From a candidate division WWE3 bacterium UBA1397 (GTDB lineage Bacteria > Patescibacteriota > WWE3 > UBA101185 > UBA10185): a stretch of 19,296 bases of DNA. The notes under the pieces were generated by a model. It ran no database searches and had not been told where the DNA came from. It saw only the letters and a program-made list of their open reading frames with translations. Made by a program: the position numbers and the translations under genes. Positions 1-8,203 of the stretch are shown one piece after another. Location: the NCBI GenBank assembly GCA_002305205.1, contig DBQJ01000020.1:26248-45543 (forward strand), given 5' to 3'. The stretch's first letter is position 1; every line of letters begins with the position of its first letter.

Positions 1-145
1 TTATACTTTTTATTTTTTTCATACCCTCTTCATAAAAAAGTTCACTTTTTTGATCTAAAAGAAATCTATCCTTTCCCCTTCTAGGATCACTATCTAAGTT
101 ACTATCTTCCATTATACTTGTTATATTTTCTTTAATATTTGACAT
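1..145 (-). CDS. Hypothetical protein, N-terminal part, cut by window edge
   Basis: An open frame starts at ATG (145-143) and runs 48 codons to the left edge with no stop, so the C-terminus lies outside the window. The visible part is charged and polar (it contains a short DPRRGKDRF stretch) with no signal peptide or membrane segment. It starts 12 bases after the lepA stop on the same strand, so it is probably the next gene of the murJ-lepA transcript. I do not recognise the family and assign no function. Confidence 0.5.
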   Translation of the reverse strand, partial: MSNIKENITSIMEDSNLDSDPRRGKDRFLLDQKSELFYEEGMKKIKSI

Positions 146-157
146 AAAAATATTTTA

Positions 158-1939
158 CTACCTTTCTAATATTTGTCTAAATGCTTCTTGAGGTATTTCT
201 ACTTTACCAAATTTTTTCATTCTTTCCTTTCCTTTTTTTTGTTCTTCTAATAGTTTATCTTTTCTTTCTCTGTGTCCCCCTGACATTTTTGCTAATACGT
301 TCTTTTTCATGGCAGGTATATCTTCTCTTGCAATAATCTTTCCCCCAATAGCAGCCTGTAAAGATACTTTAAACATTTGTCTGGGTATCACATCTTTAAG
401 TTTTTTTACCATCTTCTTTCCTACTTCCATGGCGTTATCTTTGAGAATAATAAAGGAGAGAGGTTCAATAATTTTCTCATGAACCAAAATATCCACTTTC
501 ACCGCATCTACCTTTTTATAATCCAGGAATGAATAATCAAAGGTAGCAAATCCACTTGTCACTCTTTTTAAATCATCAAAGAGATTATATATGAGTTCGG
601 AGAGAGGCAGTTCATATTCAAAGGATACTGTTTTTTCATTCGGATATTCCATCTTTTTTAATATCCCTCTTCTTTTTTCACATAACGTAATTAGAGATCC
701 TGAGTATATTGAAGGGGAAATTATATTTGTTTTAATCCAAGGTTCTTTTATTTCCTTTATTCTTGATCTATCCGGAAAAGAAGATACTGATCTGACATTA
801 ATAATCTCATCAGATGTGGTTGTTACCCCGTACTCTACTGTAGGTGTTGTTGAAATTAGATCCAGACCATATTCTCTTTCCAGTCTTTCCTGTATTACAT
901 CGGCATGGAGAAGTCCTAAGAACCCGCATCTAAAACCAAATCCTAAAGCCGAATTAGTTTCAGGTTCAAAGGACAGTGAGGAATCTGATAAAGATAATTT
1001 TTCTAAAGCTTCTCTCAATTGCCTGTATTTAGAATTATCTACTGTATAAAGGGATACAAAGACAAATGGTTTTATTTCCTTATACCCCGGCAGCGGTTCA
1101 ACCAAACATTTCTCGCATGTTATGGTATCCCCAACTTTAACTGCGTGAATATCTTTTAATCCTGTAGCTATATAACCAACCTCTCCTGTATTAAGGATTT
1201 CAATCTGTACTCTTTGAGGTCTAAAGAATCCTATTTCTTGTGCAAAAGATACAGCTTTAGTAGCTAAGAACTTTAATTTATCTTTCTTTTTTAACTCAAT
1301 ATTCCCGTCAATTATTTTTACTACAGCTACTACACCTAAATGCTCATCATAAAAAGAATCAAATATTAAACCCCTTAGAACGCTATCTTCTTTTCCCTGA
1401 GGAGGGGGGATTTTCCTGATTATTTCATCTAATAATTCTTTTACACCTTCTCCGGTCTTTGCAGAAACTCTGAGAATGTCTTTTTTATCAAATCCAAAGG
1501 TCCTGATTAATTCCTCCTCTACCTCCTCGGTTTGAGCATTTTGTAAATCTACTTTATTTATTACAGGTATAATCTTTAGATCAGCTTCCAATGCTTTATA
1601 CATATTGGATACGGTTTGAGCTTGAATTCCTTGAGTAGCATCTACAACCAATATTGCACCTTCACATGCAGCTAGGGAACGTGATACTTCATAAGAGAAA
1701 TCTACGTGCCCCGGAGTATCAATTAGATTTAATTCATAACTCTGATATTCCATCCTCACCGCCTTTAGTTTTATTGTGATTCCCTTTTCTCTTTCTAATT
1801 CTAATGAATCTAAAGTTTGGTTTATGAGATGTCTTTGGTCCACAGTTTTTGTTATCTCCAGTAAACGATCTGCAAGTGTGGATTTACCGTGATCTATATG
1901 TGCAATAATACAAAAATTTCTAATATTATTTTTATCCAT
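158..1939 (-). CDS. lepA: Elongation factor 4 (LepA), ribosome back-translocating GTPase
   Basis: A 593-residue translational GTPase, close to the usual size of about 600. The GTPase motifs are intact: P-loop AHIDHGKST at 13-21, the G2 threonine in GIT at 53-55, DTPGH at 74-78, NKVD at 128-131 and SAK at 159-161. The C-terminal end carries the LepA-specific tail with a basic KKFGKVEIPQEAF segment, which separates it from EF-G. By family knowledge it acts on stalled or misaligned ribosomes in the cytoplasm. It begins one base after the murJ stop, so the two are translationally linked; no Shine-Dalgarno is visible before its ATG. Nothing appears truncated. Confidence 0.97.
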   Translation of the reverse strand: MDKNNIRNFCIIAHIDHGKSTLADRLLEITKTVDQRHLINQTLDSLELEREKGITIKLKAVRMEYQSYELNLIDTPGHVDFSYEVSRSLAACEGAILVVDATQGIQAQTVSNMYKALEADLKIIPVINKVDLQNAQTEEVEEELIRTFGFDKKDILRVSAKTGEGVKELLDEIIRKIPPPQGKEDSVLRGLIFDSFYDEHLGVVAVVKIIDGNIELKKKDKLKFLATKAVSFAQEIGFFRPQRVQIEILNTGEVGYIATGLKDIHAVKVGDTITCEKCLVEPLPGYKEIKPFVFVSLYTVDNSKYRQLREALEKLSLSDSSLSFEPETNSALGFGFRCGFLGLLHADVIQERLEREYGLDLISTTPTVEYGVTTTSDEIINVRSVSSFPDRSRIKEIKEPWIKTNIISPSIYSGSLITLCEKRRGILKKMEYPNEKTVSFEYELPLSELIYNLFDDLKRVTSGFATFDYSFLDYKKVDAVKVDILVHEKIIEPLSFIILKDNAMEVGKKMVKKLKDVIPRQMFKVSLQAAIGGKIIAREDIPAMKKNVLAKMSGGHRERKDKLLEEQKKGKERMKKFGKVEIPQEAFRQILER

Positions 1940-1940
1940 A

Positions 1941-3578
1941 TTATTCAGCAGGGGTTTCCGTTACCGGAGATATTTCCGTACCGGCGCTGTCTTTAGTTAT
2001 CTTTAACTTTCTTAATATTTTATATAGAAGTTCAATTTCTTCAACTTTAAATATCTTAGTAAAAAGTAGATATGTAATTACACCACATATACCGGCTATT
2101 GATGTAAGGATTAGCAGATTTATAGTTCTTGTTGTATCAAATATTACCTGATCAAGAAGTTTAATTGGAATATAGAGAGTAAGGCCCATAAGTAGTGTTG
2201 AAATAGATATTTTAGCAAAAGGATTAAAGATATTAGAAGTTTCTATTCCTCCTGTTTTAGTGCCTAATAGGTATAAAAGAATTACTGTATCCAGTATAGA
2301 TGTAACTGAATAGGAGAAAGCAACGGACCATATACCAAACTTAAATACCTTTATTAAAAGCAGGGAAATAGCAATATTTAATGCGGAAGTAGCTATAGAT
2401 AGGATTAAAGGTGTTTTAGTATCTTTTAGCGCATAAAACGATCTCGTAAGCAAATAATTTGCGCTTTGCGCAAATATTGAGAAACTGAAGATTGATAGAA
2501 CACTGGCTGTTTCCAAAGTTGCTTCCCAGGGAAAATTAGATACACCATACACTAATCTCACTACAGGTACTCTGAGTATAAAAAGAATCATGCTCAAGGG
2601 CATTACCAGAAACATCATCTGATGAAAGGAAGTTATTAACGTTTTTTTAAATGAAGATAAATCTTTGTTTTCCCCTTCTGAAGATAGAGTAGGAAGAGAT
2701 GCCGAAGCAATAGAAAAACCAAAAAGAGCAACAGGAAAACCTTGGAGCTGATTTGCAAACTTAAGGGTTATCACTGATGCTGATGATATGAATATTGCCA
2801 GTGAATTATTTATTGTTTGTATTAAATTAGCTATAAGGACACTTCCGATTCTGGAAGGTATCAGTGACATCATTTTATTAAAGTTTGAATCTTTGATATC
2901 AATGTCAAGCAAATATATGAATCCTGTATTTTTTAATATCGGGATTTGAATGATGAAATGCATTGCAGCACCAAATAGTACTCCTACAGCCGGACCGTAT
3001 ATACCGAAAACCGGGGATAAGACAATAATTCCCATTATCATTCCAATGTTATATACAATTGGAGCCAGGGCGGGTATTAAGAAATATTTATAGGATTGTA
3101 AGATGCTGGTAGTTAAGCTTCCTGCTACAAGAAGCATTTGAGAAACTGTCATTATCCTCATAAGGTTTGAACCTAAAGACGCATCTGTTTCCGTAAATTT
3201 ATTCAATGAGATTAAATTAAATATTTGTGGGGAAAAGACTATTATTACACTTCCCAAGCATAAGAAAAGTATTAAAACAGAATTAATTATTGAAGAAGCC
3301 GTTTTATACGCAGTATTTTTATCAATTTTAAGGAGACTTGTAAATATTGGGATAAATACAGTAGATACAGCCCCGACAATTAATACAGAATATAAAAGTC
3401 CGGGAATATAATCAGAGGTATAAAAAATAGCCAGTTCTTTTGATACACCGAAGTGATGGGCTAAGAGTCTATTCTTTATCACACCAAGCAAAGCCCCTAT
3501 TCCGCTGGAAGCGGATATTATGAAGGCCGCAGATAGAATAGTATTTTGAGTCTTATTGACTAATGTTTGTACCGTCAT
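1941..3578 (-). CDS. murJ: Lipid II flippase MurJ (MviN family)
   Basis: A polytopic membrane protein of about 545 residues built almost wholly of hydrophobic helices, matching the 14-helix MurJ/MviN plan. The N-terminal helix is followed by a FGVSKELAIFYTSDYIPGLL-type segment and GAVSTVFIPIF, the family's conserved first helices. It should flip lipid II across the membrane for peptidoglycan synthesis. The frame is open further upstream (to 3731), but that extension would overlap most of the first half of rpsT on the other strand and encodes no family sequence. ATG at 3578 places the start just before the first conserved helix. The last ~15 residues are a polar, Pro/Thr-rich tail. lepA follows after one base. 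Confidence 0.93.
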   Translation of the reverse strand: MTVQTLVNKTQNTILSAAFIISASSGIGALLGVIKNRLLAHHFGVSKELAIFYTSDYIPGLLYSVLIVGAVSTVFIPIFTSLLKIDKNTAYKTASSIINSVLILFLCLGSVIIVFSPQIFNLISLNKFTETDASLGSNLMRIMTVSQMLLVAGSLTTSILQSYKYFLIPALAPIVYNIGMIMGIIVLSPVFGIYGPAVGVLFGAAMHFIIQIPILKNTGFIYLLDIDIKDSNFNKMMSLIPSRIGSVLIANLIQTINNSLAIFISSASVITLKFANQLQGFPVALFGFSIASASLPTLSSEGENKDLSSFKKTLITSFHQMMFLVMPLSMILFILRVPVVRLVYGVSNFPWEATLETASVLSIFSFSIFAQSANYLLTRSFYALKDTKTPLILSIATSALNIAISLLLIKVFKFGIWSVAFSYSVTSILDTVILLYLLGTKTGGIETSNIFNPFAKISISTLLMGLTLYIPIKLLDQVIFDTTRTINLLILTSIAGICGVITYLLFTKIFKVEEIELLYKILRKLKITKDSAGTEISPVTETPAE

Positions 3579-3583
3579 CGTGA

Positions 3584-3597
3584 GTATGTTATCATAC
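3584..3597. promoter_or_regulatory. Palindrome in the murJ/rpsT divergent promoter region
   Basis: Only 28 bases (3579-3606) separate the divergent murJ and rpsT starts. They hold a perfect inverted repeat, GTATG-TTAT-CATAC, which supplies -10-like hexamers on both strands (TATGAT or TAACAT towards murJ; TATCAT towards rpsT). For rpsT a weak TTGTAC sits 17 bases upstream of TATCAT. Any transcripts would have almost no leader. The core TATGATAACATA recurs exactly at 12405-12416. It could be a divergent promoter, an operator, or both. Confidence 0.45.
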
Positions 3598-3606
3598 GGT
3601 TCGTTT

Positions 3607-3915
3607 ATGCCAAACACTAAGTCTGCAAAAAAGGCCGTAAGGTCATCAAATAGAAAGAATGAACACAATCTTCTTTGGAAGAAGAAAATCAGAGATGCTT
3701 TAAGAGCGTTGAAGGGGGGTATTGATGACAAAGAACCGGTTGATTTGCTGGAAAAGAAGCTTATTTCTCTGCAAAAAGTATTGGATAAAGCTTCAAAAGA
3801 AAAAGTTATTCATAAAAACAAGGCAAATAGGGTAAAATCTATATATGCTGGAAAAGTATCTGCCCTTTTTAGGTCATCTGCCAAAACTAAAAAAGAGACA
3901 AAGTCAGGAAAGTGA
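3607..3915 (+). CDS. rpsT: 30S ribosomal protein S20
   Basis: A 102-residue basic protein whose start (MPNTKSAKKAVRSSNRK) and HKNKANRVKS segment are the S20 signatures; S20 binds 16S rRNA in the body of the small subunit. ATG 3607 is chosen because the family sequence starts there; an in-frame ATG at 3556 would add 17 unrelated residues and overlap murJ. The protein is slightly longer than E. coli S20 (87 aa) because of a Lys/Ser-rich C-terminal tail. That tail overlaps the start of the pilN-like gene in another frame. No Shine-Dalgarno is seen, in line with a very short leader. Confidence 0.95.
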   Translation: MPNTKSAKKAVRSSNRKNEHNLLWKKKIRDALRALKGGIDDKEPVDLLEKKLISLQKVLDKASKEKVIHKNKANRVKSIYAGKVSALFRSSAKTKKETKSGK

Positions 3916-4429
3916 CGAACACAGTCTAGATTCCGATCTTATTTATAAGGAAGATATCTCCCAAAATACTATAAAGGCTTATCAGAATTTTTCTATTCTT
4001 ATTCTAGCTATATTTATATTCTTAACTTTAATAAATTTTATCTTAAATAAGGAAGTAGTAAGTTTGGATTTACAGAAGAAGAATTTGGAAAAAGAAATAT
4101 CTTTATTAACATCAGCAGAGAACAGAATTAATGAGGTGGGAAAGAAAATAAACTTTTATGAGGACGCGGTAAGTAATAGAAATGTTCTTAGCGATAAATT
4201 ACTGTTTATAACAGATAAAGTCACGCCCGATATATATATTGAACAATTGATTTTGTACGAAGATCAATTTACCTTGTCTATGTATGGAAAAGATGTAGTT
4301 TCCTTTACCAGATTAATATTAAATTACTTAGAAGAAGGGAAAGTATCGGAAATAGTTCTGAGAGAGGCCAGCTACGATTCACTTAATGATAGGTTCGCGG
4401 TGCAGATAGGAGGAACATTAGTAAAATGA
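3845..4429 (+). CDS. pilN: PilN-like type IV pilus inner-membrane platform protein
   Basis: A 194-residue protein with a basic N-terminal segment (about 1-45), one membrane helix (49-67), a charged coiled-coil region (70-105) and a C-terminal alpha/beta domain (about 120-194) of the PilN kind. By family knowledge PilN pairs with PilO to join the cytoplasmic pilus motor to the periplasmic side. ATG 3845 lies inside rpsT, giving a 71-base overlap in another frame. No alternative ATG or GTG lies between there and the membrane helix, so a shorter protein would need a rare start. The stop overlaps the pilO-like ATG. No pilM-like gene precedes it; rpsT occupies that place. Identity rests on topology, domain pattern and the pilO-like neighbour. 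Confidence 0.7.
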   Translation: MLEKYLPFLGHLPKLKKRQSQESDEHSLDSDLIYKEDISQNTIKAYQNFSILILAIFIFLTLINFILNKEVVSLDLQKKNLEKEISLLTSAENRINEVGKKINFYEDAVSNRNVLSDKLLFITDKVTPDIYIEQLILYEDQFTLSMYGKDVVSFTRLILNYLEEGKVSEIVLREASYDSLNDRFAVQIGGTLVK

Positions 4430-4977
4430 TAAGAAGCAGGAATATCAATAAATTAAATCTGGTTTTGTTGAATAGCGATAAAGCTCTATCTCTGTTTATA
4501 TGGTGGACAATTGTTGTATTTATTATATTTGGGATATTCGGGTCATCTCTTATGATAAGAGGAATTATTTACCAGAATAATTTAATTAAAGAATTGGGAA
4601 ATATTAACCAATCTTTATCAACAAAAAGAGACAGTATACAAAATGAATTTCAGAAAATTAAGGATAATGAAGAGAGTATAAAAATATTAGATAGTTACCT
4701 ATCCGCCGGATATAACTTACAGGATTATTTAGTGGATTATTCTTTTATATCTGCAGAAACAGGTCTTTCTTTGAAATCCCTAATTAATACATCTGAATCA
4801 GACGATTCTACCGCGTTAAAGGTTACATCTTCTCATGAAGGGACAGGTGATGTTGTTAGTCTTGTTGGAAAGATTGAGGAAATGAAGAGAGTATCGGAGA
4901 TAGAAAAATTAGATGTACGCAACGGAAAGGATGAAAAAGAGGTAGTTATTAATTTAAAAGTATTTGTATTGGATTAA
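4426..4977 (+). CDS. pilO: PilO-like type IV pilus inner-membrane platform protein
   Basis: A 183-residue protein with a short cytoplasmic start, one membrane helix (22-44), a coiled coil (about 48-90) and a C-terminal ferredoxin-like-fold region (about 100-183). This includes a VVSLVGKIEEMKRVSEI helix followed by a strand, which is typical of PilO. It begins in an ATGA overlap with the pilN-like stop; an AGGAGG lies 12 bases upstream, rather far for a normal ribosome site, so translational coupling is likely. Expected role: heterodimer with the PilN-like protein in the pilus alignment platform. Members of this family diverge strongly, so the name depends partly on gene order. Confidence 0.68.
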   Translation: MIRSRNINKLNLVLLNSDKALSLFIWWTIVVFIIFGIFGSSLMIRGIIYQNNLIKELGNINQSLSTKRDSIQNEFQKIKDNEESIKILDSYLSAGYNLQDYLVDYSFISAETGLSLKSLINTSESDDSTALKVTSSHEGTGDVVSLVGKIEEMKRVSEIEKLDVRNGKDEKEVVINLKVFVLD

Positions 4978-4983
4978 AACATT

Positions 4984-5172
4984 ATGAAAAGATTTATCAT
5001 TTTAACAATATTCACTGCTTGTGCTGTATACATGTTTTTGAAATATGGGGCCAATGCCTACACTAAGCAGACATATATTGAAAAAAGAACACTTGACATG
5101 GCAAGCCCCCTAGATGTTACTATAGATGTAGAGTTCTTGAGAGAACTCAACCCTGCCTATGAACAACAGTGA
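4984..5172 (+). CDS. Small membrane-anchored or exported protein, unknown function
   Basis: A 62-residue protein with a short basic start, a hydrophobic helix at about 3-22 containing one Cys, and a polar remainder ending in a PLDVTIDVEFLRELNP stretch. It could be a single-pass membrane protein or an uncleaved signal anchor. It sits six bases after the pilO-like gene and overlaps the next gene by 14 bases, so it is very probably part of the same transcript. Its place might suggest an extra pilus platform component, but I see no PilP features and assign no function. Confidence 0.6.
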   Translation: MKRFIILTIFTACAVYMFLKYGANAYTKQTYIEKRTLDMASPLDVTIDVEFLRELNPAYEQQ

Positions 5173-5671
5173 AAGTGCAAAAAAAGGATTTAAGACCTTT
5201 ATATTGACGTTATCAATATCTCTGATGATTTTCAGTGCTGTGTACTATCTTTTAAGCAGTTATAAACCTGAAAGTAATATTGATTCGGGAGATATTTCCA
5301 TAGTAGTAAAAGAGACAGGGTCGGTATCCGGTTCAAAAGATGCTTCTGCCTATAATATCCAAGAAGAACAGCCTGTTGTTCAAGGTGTACAAGATGAAAG
5401 AAATGAAGATACAATATTTGGGAAAATTGCTGGGAAAAAACCTGCTGCAAGTCCTAAGATAATTTCAGAGGAAGTATTGGCTGGTGCTACCTCAACCGGT
5501 GAAACAACTCAAAGTACATCACCCGTTCCGGCAACTGGATACATTGAAATGACTTTGGGTTTATTTTTTGCTTTAGCAGTATTTATAGCTGCTATGATAT
5601 ACAACGCAAAAAATCCAAGATCAGTTGCTATATCTTCTTTTGAAAAGAATATATTGAAGAAATCAAAGTAA
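5159..5671 (+). CDS. Putative sortase substrate with C-terminal VPATG motif and membrane segment
   Basis: A 170-residue protein with an N-terminal hydrophobic helix (about 13-33), a low-complexity Ser/Thr/Glu/Pro-rich middle (34-122), then VPATG at 123-127 followed directly by a hydrophobic helix (about 129-148) and a basic tail. This order is the cell-wall sorting signal of sortase substrates (LPxTG type with V for L). The tail after the helix is about 22 residues, longer than the few residues usual in firmicute substrates. The gene ends six bases from the stop of the convergent sortase gene. What the protein does is not evident; the spacer looks unstructured. It could instead be an ordinary two-helix membrane protein. 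Confidence 0.6.
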   Translation: MNNSESAKKGFKTFILTLSISLMIFSAVYYLLSSYKPESNIDSGDISIVVKETGSVSGSKDASAYNIQEEQPVVQGVQDERNEDTIFGKIAGKKPAASPKIISEEVLAGATSTGETTQSTSPVPATGYIEMTLGLFFALAVFIAAMIYNAKNPRSVAISSFEKNILKKSK

Positions 5672-5677
5672 TCTCAC

Positions 5678-6406
5678 TCAATTAATTTCAACAGCTCTGA
5701 TTAATAGTCTTTTTGATCTGGTTCCTGCAGGATGGCATGTCATTAAAGTAACAGTATGGGCATTAAGATATTTGGGTTTGAATTCACCAAGGGGATCGAC
5801 ATTATCCGGATGAAGGATTTCTTTTGATTCCACCTTATAACCATATTCCTTATTGTTATACTTTATTTGAAGTTCATCACCTATTTCTAAGTAATCTAGA
5901 GTGGAAAATATTGTTTTATAGTTTTTTGGATTAAAAAACCATGGAAGTACGGAGTGTCCGTAAATAAAAGAATTACCTGTTTTTCCGGGTAATGCGGATC
6001 CTTTATAATGGCCTAAAGAATTTTCGGGGCTTAGATTATCTGATTCTGATTCTATTAAAGCGTCTTTAATACCTAGCTTGGGAATAGTTAGATAAAAATA
6101 CTTGGGAATATTAGAATCACTATCCATATAACTGTCGGATAAATTATCATCAGTATTTTTTAGTTCACTAAATTCAAAATCAGTAAAACCTGCTGCTACT
6201 CCCAGAACACTGGAACTTATAGGTTTGGATATTGCATCCTGTGTTTTAAAAAATATCAGAGGAATAATTACCTGTGTTCCTAATATCATAAAACCTACAG
6301 CCATAAGAAGTCCTGATAATATCTTTGATTGAAAATAAAAGTAGGGATTTATACTTTTATATATAGGATCAAAACTTTGATCTTTAATATATTTTTTAAT
6401 TGGCAT
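5678..6406 (-). CDS. Sortase family transpeptidase
   Basis: A 242-residue protein with a cytoplasmic start, a membrane helix (about 30-53), a linker and a C-terminal sortase domain (about 102-242). The catalytic set is present: His151 in IYGHS, Cys224 in TLMTC (220-224) and the likely Arg233 in KRLLIRA. The YGHS...TLxTC...RLLIR pattern resembles class E/D sortases rather than class A. It should cut a sorting motif at the outer membrane face and attach the protein to an acceptor. It is the last gene of the minus-strand run, three bases after holA, and converges on a gene for a VPATG protein. The exact acceptor and motif are unknown. Confidence 0.93.
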   Translation of the reverse strand: MPIKKYIKDQSFDPIYKSINPYFYFQSKILSGLLMAVGFMILGTQVIIPLIFFKTQDAISKPISSSVLGVAAGFTDFEFSELKNTDDNLSDSYMDSDSNIPKYFYLTIPKLGIKDALIESESDNLSPENSLGHYKGSALPGKTGNSFIYGHSVLPWFFNPKNYKTIFSTLDYLEIGDELQIKYNNKEYGYKVESKEILHPDNVDPLGEFKPKYLNAHTVTLMTCHPAGTRSKRLLIRAVEIN

Positions 6407-6409
6407 TGA

Positions 6410-7111
6410 TTAGGATTCTAACACCTTTTCTATGGTGAGAGGAACTAACATGGATGGTTCTATAACACCTGTTTTTGATTCCCTATCAAGAATACTTAAC
6501 TCCTTGAATAATGTTTGAAGAGATAGTTCAGTGAATAGTTTTGCTTGTCCCAATGATTTGCTTTTGATAAATCCTGATGTTTTTAAAAAAGAAGGACTTT
6601 GGAATTTGGCAGATGATATATTTCTTAAATTCCATAAAATCATAGAGAATATTTCATAGGGATCAGTATCATCCAACATAAGATTATATAATTCATTGTA
6701 TGATGCACTTCTTTGTTTAGTGAATAACGCATCAATAAATTTAAATATATTTGATTTAGGTGTTTTTTGATTGGATATAATCTTAGCTTTAAGAACAGCA
6801 GAGTTTTTAAGAAATATATTTGTTGAGGGAAGACTTTTATCACTGAGTATCACCATAACCGTTTCTTCAGGCAAGCCTTTTAATACTTCAATGTAACTTT
6901 CTAGGTTTAATTTTCCGGTTCCGGATACGTTCATTACAATGAATGAATATTTTCCAAACAAATCTTTTCCGTGGGAAAAAGAAAACAGGTCGTTGGGAGT
7001 AATATCAGTCAGATTTAATTCAATCCTTGTTTCTACTTCCAATTTTTTTTGCTGATTAAGTATTAGTTCCCTGGATTTTGAAAGATCGTCCCCGTGAACT
7101 ATATATATCAT
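6410..7111 (-). CDS. holA: DNA polymerase III delta subunit-like protein (HolA)
   Basis: A 233-residue protein starting with IYIVHGDD, the usual first strand and loop of the clamp-loader delta subunit. It has an AAA+-like fold without a working P-loop and a helical C-terminal collar region. Known delta subunits are about 340 residues, so this is a compact version; the shortening seems to lie in the N-terminal half. Expected role: wrench that opens the beta clamp within the clamp loader. It lies between an LCP gene (three-base gap) and the sortase gene, with which it has no obvious functional tie. The weak overall conservation makes this a likely rather than certain call. Confidence 0.68.
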   Translation of the reverse strand: MIYIVHGDDLSKSRELILNQQKKLEVETRIELNLTDITPNDLFSFSHGKDLFGKYSFIVMNVSGTGKLNLESYIEVLKGLPEETVMVILSDKSLPSTNIFLKNSAVLKAKIISNQKTPKSNIFKFIDALFTKQRSASYNELYNLMLDDTDPYEIFSMILWNLRNISSAKFQSPSFLKTSGFIKSKSLGQAKLFTELSLQTLFKELSILDRESKTGVIEPSMLVPLTIEKVLES

Positions 7112-7114
7112 AGG

Positions 7115-8203
7115 TTATTTATTATCAAACAAGTATCTTTGTACAAAAGCATGTATTTGAGAATAATCTCCTGTCTGAGGAACTAGGACGTATCTATCTC
7201 CATAGAGTGTTCTATCTTCGGGAGCGTATAGTAAACCTCCTTCATTTGCTTCACTTCTATCATCCAATACTATTGATATCACTTTATTCAGATCAATTTG
7301 CTTTGAAAGGAGATAAAAAGTTTGAATGGTAGAAAAATCTATATCTGTATCTACATTCCCTGAGTATGCATCATAGAGGTTCTTTATTTTGTCTATACTC
7401 AGAATTGTCTGCATAGAAAATGCTTTTTCCTTGATAGCGGCAATTACCTTTTGCTGTCTTTTGGAACGGGCAAAATCAGTTCCCTCGTTATTATCTCCCT
7501 TTCTTGATCTAACAAACTTCAAAGCTGTATTTCCGTCCATGTTCTGTACACCCGAACTAAAGTGAATTGTTTCATACCTTTCATATTCCGGAGCATTCTC
7601 TTTTCCCTCTATCGGATAAAAATAATCCGTAAATGAATTTTCTACTTCAACTGTAATACCTCCCAGGATATTTACTGCTTCTTCAAATAGATCAAAAGTA
7701 ATTAAAGCATGGTAGTGTATTGGTATACCCAATACGTCTTCAATAGTTTCTCTAAGTTCTTTAGGACCTGCCCCCTCATCATAATTTTCGGCAAGAGTAT
7801 ATATAGCGTTTATTTTTTCATGATACCCATTTGGGCTTTGCACCCATAAATCACGCGGGATTGATATCAAAACAACATCATTATCAACTTTACCTATTGA
7901 GGCTACTAATATCGTGTCAGTGAGTACGGAAGTTACAGCTCCTTTATTTCTTTTATCTGATCCCAGAAGAAGGATGTTTGTTCTCCCGTCCGTTTGTTTT
8001 AATTCAGCTGCGGATACACTGGCCACTATAGAAACGGGGTCAAAAGAATTCTTCAGATGATTTCTAAATACATAAATTAAACCTAATATAATTAATATTG
8101 ATGCAACCAATACAATCCGGCCTTTTGGTTTCTTTGTATGTTCGTTATTTTGTTCCGCAGATTGTATCTGAGAACCCTTTATATTTAGATCTGCGTATTT
8201 CAT
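7115..8203 (-). CDS. LytR-CpsA-Psr (LCP) family glycopolymer ligase
   Basis: A 362-residue type II membrane protein: cytoplasmic start, membrane helix at about 29-46, then an extracellular LCP domain (about 76-262). Visible family motifs are NILLLGSD (76-83), the acidic TDT at 95-97, SIPRDLW (114-120), KINAIY (130-135) and the Arg-rich VRSRK (231-235) and DFARSKRQQ (243-251), which bind the pyrophosphate lipid. LCP proteins move undecaprenyl-pyrophosphate-linked glycopolymers to peptidoglycan; some are annotated as transcription regulators for historical reasons. Its ATG overlaps the TPI stop (ATGA). The last hundred residues form a less conserved extension. Confidence 0.93.
   Translation of the reverse strand: MKYADLNIKGSQIQSAEQNNEHTKKPKGRIVLVASILIILGLIYVFRNHLKNSFDPVSIVASVSAAELKQTDGRTNILLLGSDKRNKGAVTSVLTDTILVASIGKVDNDVVLISIPRDLWVQSPNGYHEKINAIYTLAENYDEGAGPKELRETIEDVLGIPIHYHALITFDLFEEAVNILGGITVEVENSFTDYFYPIEGKENAPEYERYETIHFSSGVQNMDGNTALKFVRSRKGDNNEGTDFARSKRQQKVIAAIKEKAFSMQTILSIDKIKNLYDAYSGNVDTDIDFSTIQTFYLLSKQIDLNKVISIVLDDRSEANEGGLLYAPEDRTLYGDRYVLVPQTGDYSQIHAFVQRYLFDNK

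Noticed and set aside
591..1049. Open frame of 152 codons on the plus strand
   Set aside because: It lies fully antisense inside lepA, whose protein is conserved throughout; the translated product shows no domain.
3579..3731. N-terminal extension of murJ up to an ATG at 3731
   Set aside because: It overlaps the first 125 bases of rpsT on the opposite strand and has no MurJ-like sequence; ATG 3578 fits the family start.
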